From: Sparassis latifolia
Taxonomy: Eukaryota; Basidiomycota; Agaricomycetes; Polyporales; Sparassidaceae
Length of the DNA: 64,000 nt
NCBI GenBank assembly: GCA_018466975.1
Contig: CM031555.1
Span: 3,100,001-3,164,000, forward strand
Direction of reading: 5' to 3'
In this document: positions 55,835-64,000 of the stretch, piece by piece
How the letters are laid out: every line of letters starts with the position of its first letter
How positions within the stretch are numbered: position 1 is the stretch's first letter
The notes under the pieces: generated by a model
Told to the model about the DNA's origin: nothing
Database searches by the model: none
What the model saw: only the letters and a program-made list of their open reading frames with translations
Translations under genes and position numbers: made by a program

Positions 55835-57776
55835 ATGGCTCGTCCTCGCCACTTTACGGTGGTGATCAAGTTGGGTGCGTTTAAAGTTCGCTACTTCCAC
55901 GTTCAATGTGTTCAATTCTGAGACGCAGGAACGTCTTCGATTGTTCACGAGACCACATATCAGCCCCTGCTATCTACTCTATCCGCGGTGGTAGAGACTG
56001 TTGTTCATCTTCGCGCACAAGGGCACAAGGTAGTACTTGTGAGCTCTGGCGCCATTGGTGTCGGGTTGAAGCGCATGGAGCTCGCCCATAGACCAAAGAG
56101 CTTGTCCGGAAAGCAGGTATGTATCTCTAATTGAATCTCAATGCAGGTTGGAGAGGAGTGCGCTGCTGCGAGTAATTTTATGTCGCGGTATCTATCTGCG
56201 TATGATGAATACTGAAATACTGTGCAGGCACTTGCTGCAATCGGTCAAGGCCGATTGATTGCCCTATGGGATGATCTTTTTGGACATCTGGGTCAACCCA
56301 TCGCCCAAGTTCTGCTAACACGGGGTGACATATCAGATGTGCGTTATGGGTGCTATGATCAATCGTCTCGAAATGCTCATATTCAATGGTTGCTAGCGCA
56401 CTCGCTACTTGAATGCAGTGAACACCTTTAAGGAGCTGTTGTCCATGGGTGTCGTTCCGATCGTCAATGAGAATGACACGGTGTCCGTCAGTGTAAGTGA
56501 AGGCTGTCGTACATGTTATCCGCATTCGCTCATCCCTGCTACCTTGGTGCAGGAAATAAAATTCGGCGACAATGACACATTGTCTGCTATCACCTCAACA
56601 ATGGTTCATGCAGATTACCTCTTCCTGCTCACCGACGTAGACGGTCTGTATACGTCCAATCCCCGTAAAGATCCCGATGCAAAGCAAATCTATGTCGTCT
56701 CTTCCATCGCTGCAATCCGGTCTCAAGGTACTGTCGATTAAATCAGCCGTTCGTCCATTCTCTGAGATCTCGCGCAAGTTAGCACCAATACGTTAGGCTC
56801 TAATCTGGGTACCGGTGGGATGGAGACGAAACTCATTGCCGCAGAGATTGCGACAGCAGCTGGAGTTACAACCATCATCACATCCAGCAACGACCCAAAA
56901 AATATCTTCAAGATCATCCAATATAACAATGCCCTTAAATCAGGATCTTCCACGCCGATCGAGCCATGTTCAGGACAGGCGAGTCCAGTACCTGCACAAT
57001 CTCTATCTCCTGGTGATTCAGACACCACCTCCACTGGGTCTGTACCGGTTACGGACCGTCCAACCATCAGTGGCCTAGTCAGACCGCCACATACGATGTT
57101 CCTCCCGTCATCGGCGCCTATGCGAGACCTTAAGGCGTGGACGAGCCACACGCTGTATCCATCGGGGACCGTAATTATCGATAGCGGTGCTCATCACGTT
57201 CTCTCGCGGAGGGAATCCGGGGGGCGCCTGCTCCCCGCTGGTGTTCTGGGTGTCCGCGGGGCATTCGCGTCAGGCCAGGCGGTTCGCATCGTCGTTCGAA
57301 AACGGGCTGCGGTGAGCAAAGAAGAGCACGAGGCTTCGCAGCGGTCATATTCCGATGGACTCTCGACGACGGCGCCGAATACCCCGGTTCTACTCCCCAG
57401 GGCATCCGTGTCCTCATCGATATCAACTCTGCATGACATTGATTTGGAGCCATGTCTCCCTCCAATTGACGAGGAGATGACGCCGTCGACGTCGCTCAAG
57501 GTGCTACGGGAGGATGGTCAGGCGCTGGTTGAGCACCCCGCTGACCATAGCGTGGAATGGGAGGTGGAGGAAGTTGGGCGCGGCCTTGCAAACTACAATT
57601 CTGTGCAAATAGAGAAGGTGAAAGGCCTCAGAAGGTGCGCACCGCATGTGTGTTCCGCGTGGACCCACTCTCATGCTCTTCTTCAATCTAGCTCTTACAT
57701 CCCGGAGTTACTGGGCTACGCGGATTCGGAGTACGTTGTAGAAAACATCACCATCCGTGTTCCGCCTCAGTCTTAG
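55835..57776 (+). CDS. PRO1: Glutamate 5-kinase with PUA domain
   Basis: First step of proline synthesis (ATP-dependent phosphorylation of glutamate), cytosolic. Seen: VIKLGTSSI (split by intron 1), [53 protein letters not shown] (rejoined over an intron), [54 protein letters not shown] and the C-terminal PUA domain ([29 protein letters not shown]). The N-terminal kinase part is complete with all catalytic blocks. A long Ser/Thr-rich insertion (about residues 270-310) lies between kinase and PUA, and another inside PUA. Ends with [10 protein letters not shown]. About seven introns. Confidence 0.93.
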
Positions 57777-58140
57777 AGGTACCGTTTTGTTGTGCAGAAT
57801 CGTACCTTGTCTTTGGATTTCTGCTGCTTGCTTAGCCTTTGTAAACCTTTTCAGCTGCTGTGCACATTGAACGCGTTAAACTCAAGCATCGATCGGTTCG
57901 ATTGCAGTTCGGTTCCGTCTGATTGAGGCCGGACTCCAGAAACCATTACATAATTTTCCAAGCTTTTGGTGCATCTACCAATTTTGGTCAATTTTTATTT
58001 TCCGATCCGTGGTGTATGGAGTTGCACCGGCGGAAGGTTTGGTTTATTCTCCACACTTCACTCTATTCTCCTCTTGCTCCCTAACGCTTATTCTACTATA
58101 CATTCTCCTGCATTGAATGCTGTAATCATCTTGGTTGAAC
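57777..58140. other. Intergenic region, glutamate 5-kinase / PRPP synthetase
   Basis: 364 bp. Nothing recognised. Confidence 0.4.
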
Positions 58141-59482
58141 ATGCTCCACGGAAACTCTGTCAGGATCCTCACGGGTATGTTCTCTGCGCAGGACATACGC
58201 TGCACCGCCCTCTCTAACCCGACGGACGACCTGCAGGGAATAGCCATCCTGAGCTAGCCCAAGCGGTGGTCGAGCGGTGAGCTGCAGCTTTGCCTGCGGC
58301 GGTATCGCACGCAGGGGCAGGTGATTCATCGCAGTGTTCTTTAGGCTCAACGTGCCCATGACGCCGTGCACGGTGAAGAAATTTTCGAACGGCGAGATTA
58401 ACGTGAAGATCTCCGAGTCAGTGCGCGACGAGGACGTCTTCATCATTCAGTCTGGGTGCGGCAACGTGAACGACAACCTCATGGAGCTTCTCATCCTCAT
58501 CTCGGCGTGCAAGGGCGCGTCCGCGCGCCGCATCACCGCTGTCATTCCGTGCTTCCCGTACGCGCGGGTGGACAAGAAGGATAAGTCTCGCGCACCCATC
58601 ACCGCGAAGCTCGTCGCCAACATGCTAGGCGTGGCTGGCTGCGACCATGTCATCACGATGGATCTGCATGCTAGCCAGATCCAGGGGTTCTTCGACTTCC
58701 CTGTAGATAATTTGTACTCGGAACCCCTCATGGTCGCGTATATCAAGACGCACATCGAGGATTGGAAAAACAGTGTCGTCGTCAGCCCAGATGCCGGAGG
58801 AGCGAAAAGGTGAACTGTGACGATGACTGGCGTGGATCGTGTGAGATTGACGCGTAAGGAAGAGTTACAGCTCTCGCAGACAAGCTAGGAGTGGAGTTTG
58901 CCCTAATTCACAGGGGGCGAACCAAAAACTCCGATGAGCTCCCGGAAGTAGTTGAGGTCCTTGTAGGAGACGTGCGAGGCAAGGTACTGTATCCGTCGAG
59001 TCGCGATCGTCTCATGTACTCATTCCTCATTCAGGTGGCTATTCTTGTGGATGATCTTATAGATACTGGGGTTACGCTTGCACTGGCTACTCGCGCACTC
59101 AGAGACAATGGCGCAAGCAAGGTGTATGCTCTTATCTCACACGGTGCGTTCTGCCATCCGCGAGCTTCTTTGTCAATTCCGATCCGCGATTCATTTTGAT
59201 GGGACAGGGCTCCTGTCCGAAACCAAAATGAGCATGATCCAAGATCTGCCGATGGAGAAGCTCGTGGTACTTCGTACTCAATCTGCTACCTCTGCACCGA
59301 AGGCTTACGTGCTGTTCCAGGTCACAAACACTATACCCCAGCACCAGCACGCTCTCGCATGCGACAAGCTGGTGACACTGGACGTGAGTCCGATCATCGC
59401 CGAAAGCGTCCGCAGGACGCACAACGGGGAGAGTATCAGCTTCCTCTTCGGAGACTGGACCGGAGACGGTGTGGCCTTCTAG
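58141..59482 (+). CDS. Ribose-phosphate pyrophosphokinase (PRPP synthetase)
   Basis: Makes PRPP from ribose-5-phosphate and ATP for nucleotide, His and Trp synthesis. Two small 5' exons rejoin as [36 protein letters not shown]. Then [16 protein letters not shown] (ATP site), [20 protein letters not shown] (flexible loop), [37 protein letters not shown], the PRPP-binding [14 protein letters not shown], the [13 protein letters not shown] region and [23 protein letters not shown]. Introns at about 58175-58237, 58284-58348, 58809-58868, 58984-59034, 59142-59207 and 59267-59321. All signature motifs are intact. Several paralogues are usual in fungi, so a specific PRS number is not assigned. Confidence 0.94.
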
Positions 59483-59892
59483 TACTTCAAGAACAACGGG
59501 GGAAACGAACAGCGGAAGAAACTAATAGGAAATGTAACACCCTATATATGTGTAAAATCTCAGGCTTCTACAGATATCCCATAGGAACTGCAATTACTAC
59601 AAGCGTCGACGTGTATGTACATTATCGATCCACGCTTATGACGAGGTACAATCTCAAGTATTGTACAACAAGTTGCCAATACAGACTCTTCGGCAAAAAA
59701 ATGTCAATGACGGAAGACGACGAAGAAATATAGCACTCACAATACAGTCACTTGCCTTAGCACGGGACTTAAACACGGAGCAAGGCGGAGTAATCTGACA
59801 GTACATGAGGCGGTCACTACGGGGTGACCAGATTCAATGCATGGTCCCACCTGTGATATGGAGATCTGGCAGCTTGTGCACTAGAACACAAA
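59483..59892. other. Convergent intergenic region, PRPP synthetase / PER1
   Basis: 410 bp. Nothing recognised. Confidence 0.4.
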
Positions 59893-60962
59893 TCAAAATT
59901 TTTGCACCCTCCAACCATCATCCTGCGCATCCTGGACGAGGAATTCATACCAGAATACTGTGATAGGAACAGTCGACAGATGCCACAACGAATGCGCGTC
60001 GATGATCCTCTCCCAAGGCGGGAAATCGAACACCTCCAATGCTGTAGCCAGCATTGTACATGCCACAAAGATGGCTGCCTTGCTAGCATATTTCGGGCGA
60101 TAGGATTCGGGACCGAAGGGGAAGCGTCGAATGAAAGATATCGAGGATGGAAGGGAGTAAAATACCCAAAGCAAGTTGTGCAGCATACCTATGACAAGGT
60201 TAAAAGCGATGTTGTACGCGTAGTCGAAGCGTGGCAGCAAAGCGAGGTAGGAGACGTGGGCGAGATACGCGACTATACAGATACACGTCCATGCGTTTGA
60301 CGCAAAGGTTCTGGGCGATAGGAATGTCGACGGAGGGCCGTTACGCTCTGGGGGATATAGGTGGAATAGGCGGATCACGGTGTAATACAGGGCAATCATA
60401 ATAGCCAGGGCAGCAGAGAAATAATCCAGCTTTTCGGTCAATGGCAGGTCTACAAGAGCATCCAGGATGATCAGACTTCACGGCCATTCTTAATAGCAAG
60501 GGGCCAACCTCGCGTGTGGAAGACAGATGACCAGAACCACGCATTCATATTGATGAATGCACCCCAGAGATAATACTGTTTCATGGGATGCCCATCGTGG
60601 ATGCTTTCTTGCACACGTCGGGCTCCTCTGGCGTGAGCCAGGAGGTTCAAGACCGAGAACGCGACGGAAGCCGGTTCCTGCATTCCAGCGAATCGCCAGA
60701 ACGGCCACTTCCCATGATATTGCTGCACGGGATTTCCATTCTCTACCGCATTGTCTGTGATCTGGTGCATACATCCGTATTTGCAGTCGTCCGTGCATGT
60801 CCATCGTGTCAATCGCAACGCAAGAGGTAAGGGCGAGCTCGAATCTCCGCATGTATGGGACTCGCATATTGATACGCAGCGCTGATAAGTAACATCGCGG
60901 TCTCCAGAAGACGCCAAAGTAATTGTCGCCAATGCCAGCAAAACGGAGACATGAGTGTGCAT
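59893..60962 (-). CDS. PER1: PER1/PGAP3 family GPI-anchor lipid remodelling protein
   Basis: ER membrane protein needed to remove the sn-2 acyl chain from GPI anchors. Two exons join as VFHTRD/LPLTEKLDYFSAA (intron about 60453-60514). Seen: signal peptide MHTHVSVLLALATITLASSG; a cysteine-rich luminal domain (RCVSICESHTCG, WTCTDDCKYGCMHQIT, VQQYHGKWPFWR); then about seven membrane segments, with MKQYYLWGAFINMNAWFWSSVFHTRD, containing the family His, and C-terminal DAHSLWHLSTVPITVFWYEFLVQDA with the conserved DAHSLWH. Length of about 336 residues is normal. ATG 60962 starts the signal peptide; an earlier in-frame ATG adds a non-conserved leader. Confidence 0.93.
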
Positions 60963-61379
60963 TTTGACGACAGCCTGCCAAGAGGTTAACACGGTCACGG
61001 TGGTAGGCGCCCACTGGCCTCCTATGGCAGTGTTTATGTAAGCGGTGGCAGATCCTCCTGCAACTCCAGTCACTGCGTGGCATTGTGTTTTTCTGTACTC
61101 TATTGCTCACAATCGACACATACAGTCATAAAGACATTTCTGACGATTATAGTATGTTTGACCTTTGTTTCATCTGGCTTAACACCGCAGAAAGTGAATT
61201 TTCTTTGTCATTTTCAGGATCGTTGAGAGTCAACATACTTACCTGAATTCCGTCAATTCCACCGTTCGTCGCTATAATACAGCCCAGTTTTGTTGTCAGT
61301 AAGTTCGAATGCTATCTATGAATGATTGTTCCTGATGATCATTTGCAGAGACAAGCTCTCTATTTTTGGAGTGACGAGG
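60963..61379. other. Divergent region PER1 / HOS2
   Basis: 417 bp head-to-head interval that should hold both promoters. No gene recognised. Confidence 0.4.
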
Positions 61380-63327
61380 ATGGTCCGCTCTTCGCAGGCG
61401 TTCACTTTCTCCTCCTCCCCTTATTTTGACGACCGCGGCCCACATGGATATGCCGAACCTATCACCGAGAGAGTGAATGTAAGATAGAACCAAATAGATA
61501 CTCGGAGCTGTTAGCCTGATGGCGTTTGAATAGCCACATTCGCGACCAATAGTCTCTTACTATTTTCCGAAAGGCGTCGGAGCGCAACATTATGGAGTAC
61601 GCCTGATTTTATACATGACTCTAATTCGTATCTTGTGCTCATTGTGCAACTCAAGCAGGAACGACATCCAATGAAGCCACACAGACTCACATTAACGAAT
61701 GCTCTTGTCACGGGTTACGGGCTTGACAAACAAATCCACAACATCTACAACCCACGTCCCGCTACTCAAGCGGAGCTTGAGGCATATCACGATCACGATT
61801 ACATTGAGTTTCTCTCTAGGTCATTGTACTCCCATGTCGCTCTTGTGCTGTGATTGACTTCAACCTCCTAGAGTTACTCCCCAAAATCAGGGAGCAATGA
61901 GACAACAAATAGAGGCCTTCAATTGCGTGGAGGATAACCCGATATTTGCAGATATCTATGAGTTCTGCAAGATGTATGCAGGTGGCTCCCTCGCTGCGGC
62001 CAGAAAGCTCTGTGCAGGTACCACAGACATTGCTATCAATTGGTCGGGAGGTCTTCATCATGCAAAGAAGGCTGAGGCGAGCGGATTCTGCTATGTGAAC
62101 GACATCGTCCTTGCTATTCTTGAGCTTCTGAGGTAAATCCACTGTGCATGTTCACTACGCGTTTGACTTGTCTAACAAAATGAAAGGTATCATCCTCGCG
62201 TTCTATATATCGACATTGATATCCACCACGGTGACGGCGTGGAGTTCGCATTCTACCACACGAACCGCGTCATGACCGTTTCGTTCCACAAATACACCGG
62301 AGACTTCTTTCCCGGCACAGGAAAGCTCGACGACAATGGCGCCGGGCTCGGCAAGCATTTCTGCCTAAACGTTCCCCTGCAGGACGGGATCGACGATGAC
62401 ATGTACCTCACAATATTCAAGACCGTCATCGAGGACACCGTCACCGCCTTCCGGCCATCCGCCATCGTCCTGCAATGTGGCGCGGACTCCCTGGGCTGCG
62501 ACCGGCTCGGCGCTTTCAACCTGTCGATCGCAGCCCACGGAGAGTGCGTCAACTTCGTGCGCAAGTTCAACGTGCCCCTCCTCGTCGTCGGCGGCGGCGG
62601 GTACACGATCAAGAACGTGAGCCGCTGCTGGACGTACGAGACCTCCGTCCTCGTCGGCGCCGCAGTACCCGACGAGCTGCCTATCACCATCTACGACTCG
62701 TTCTTCCGCGACTCGAAGTGGAAGTTGCACCCGCCACTCACTGGGAAGGTGGACAACCAGAACTCGCCGGCGTCGCTGCAGCGCGTCACCATCAGCATTC
62801 GCAACAAGCTACGATATCTCCAAGGCGCGCCTAGCGTGGCGTTGCAGGAGATCCCGCCAGATCTCGGGGGCTGGCTCGAGGACGAGACGCGCACACGACA
62901 GGAGAAGGAAGAAGAGAAGGGCACCGCGCAAGCTGGGGAATCCAGAGAAGACCGGTCCATGAAGCGGAACGAGTACTTCGACGGAGACAGGGATAACGAC
63001 GGCGATGAAGAAGAGGAGGCACCGCCGGCTCCAACGCCACGGACGAAGGCGACTGCCCGGAAAACAAGAGGGGGAAAGCGAGGCCGTGGCAGGGGTAGGG
63101 GCAAGGCCACGGCCAACGGCGCGCCGAGGGAAGGTGAAGATGAGGCAGAGGAGGCAGCCGCACCACCTACACGATCTAGGACGACAAAGGGAAAGACGAA
63201 GGGGCGCGGGCGAGCACGAACGAAGGCACAAGAGAAGAACACCGAGCCGGATACCCCAAATGCAGAGCCTGACTCGAATGCGAGTACAGAACAGGCTCCA
63301 ACGCCAATGGAGGTGGATGTCGTATGA
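61380..63327 (+). CDS. HOS2: Class I histone deacetylase, HOS2 type
   Basis: Zn-dependent lysine deacetylase of the SET3-type complex (complex inferred from HOS2 resemblance). Exons rejoin as [10 protein letters not shown]...[37 protein letters not shown]. Catalytic features are complete: [29 protein letters not shown] (His pair), [17 protein letters not shown] (zinc Asp/His), [23 protein letters not shown] (zinc Asp) and [19 protein letters not shown]2-like features are [20 protein letters not shown] and the DLGGWLEDE end. A long C-terminal extension (about 150 residues) is acidic, then basic with [10 protein letters not shown] and [16 protein letters not shown] repeats: AT-hook-like, suggesting DNA or nucleosome contact (inference). 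Four introns lie in the N-terminal third. Confidence 0.93.
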
Positions 63328-64000
63328 AGTCAACATTCTGGAAATCGCGGTGCTGTACGTCCATCCCATTCTCCAATTCGCGGGTTTTTGTAGCTGACAT
63401 TAATCATATATTTCGCTGTTGTTGAAGGCCGTATATCCCGCTCGGCATAACGGAGCCCTTCGATGCAATCTAAGCTACTGAATATGCTGCAGAAGACGAT
63501 GAAACTAGAGACACGCACGGACATCTGAACGCACTTGTAGGGCCTGCGAGTCAGCCATACGTAGGCTGGCATCCTCCGTATTCCCACCACGAGTCTACTC
63601 GCCATATGAAGGTTGAACGGACGTACCGTCGCCTCGAGATTAGTCTAGATACACTACTACTACATACATCGACTTGCGAACTAATGGATTACGATAAGGC
63701 TGCGAGCCTGCCGTGCGCGATAATAGTTATGCAGCAGCTCGTGGCAGCAACAGGTGTTAACTCTCTGCGTGGCTGCGCACATGCGAGCCAAGGAGAGCAG
63801 CGATCTCGTAGCAGCAAACCAGCAGGAGCTGGCCAACGAGGTCTACCAGCGCGGAGTTCAATGGCAGCGCATACATGTCAGGATCGAGGTCGCGTTTCCA
63901 CAGGAGGTTCGTCGTTACCTGCGCAAGGAAAAGTGATATTACGGTCTACACGAAAAGCCACGGTCAGCTCTGACGATGTCTAAGAAATGAGGGTAATTGG
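63328..64000. other. Right-edge region
   Basis: 673 bp after HOS2. A helical, charged plus-strand segment at about 63781-63936 (MRAKESSDLVAANQQELANE ...) might be the start of a gene that runs off the window, but no family is recognised. Elsewhere nothing. Confidence 0.35.

Overview
This is nuclear DNA of a filamentous basidiomycete, most likely an Agaricomycete. The genes are compact and carry many 40-70 nt GT-AG introns. There are several basidiomycete hallmarks: a DUF6697-like protein, an RBR ligase, HMG-box and Zn2Cys6 regulators, and multicopy cerato-platanins. There are no operons, no CRISPR arrays and no rRNA; I saw no tRNA. Family assignments come from motif recognition by eye. No database search was possible.

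Layout. 1-13.7 kb is dense and mostly housekeeping: a left-truncated Zn2Cys6 regulator, adenylate kinase, the OST subunit WBP1, a DUF6697-like protein, the copper chaperone COX17, an Ariadne-type RBR ubiquitin ligase and an ADP1-like ABCG transporter. 14-20 kb holds three minus-strand cerato-platanin genes around a metallo-beta-lactamase-fold hydrolase. 20-33 kb holds the polyadenylation WD40 factor PFS2, a PP1 glycogen-targeting subunit with CBM21, a 1.03-kb foldback element, a glyoxalase-like protein and a protein kinase. 33-41.7 kb is gene-poor: one intact cerato-platanin, one with a frameshift in the signal-peptide region, and three decayed copies. 41.8-64 kb is dense again: an HMG-box factor, a single-pass membrane protein, a frameshifted zinc alcohol dehydrogenase, a 190-bp MITE, RPA34, ADA3/NGG1, MCP1, a 1.05-kb foldback element, glutamate 5-kinase, PRPP synthetase, PER1 and a HOS2-type histone deacetylase.

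Functionally this is a housekeeping backbone (nucleotide metabolism, proline synthesis, ER glycosylation and GPI remodelling, chromatin and mRNA 3' end formation) interrupted by a fast-evolving island of small secreted cerato-platanins in every state from intact to relic. Three insertions with TA target duplications and long terminal inverted repeats (TIRs) lie between genes; no transposase was seen. Several otherwise well-conserved genes carry isolated one-base frameshifts, some in short C runs, which looks as much like assembly error as real decay.
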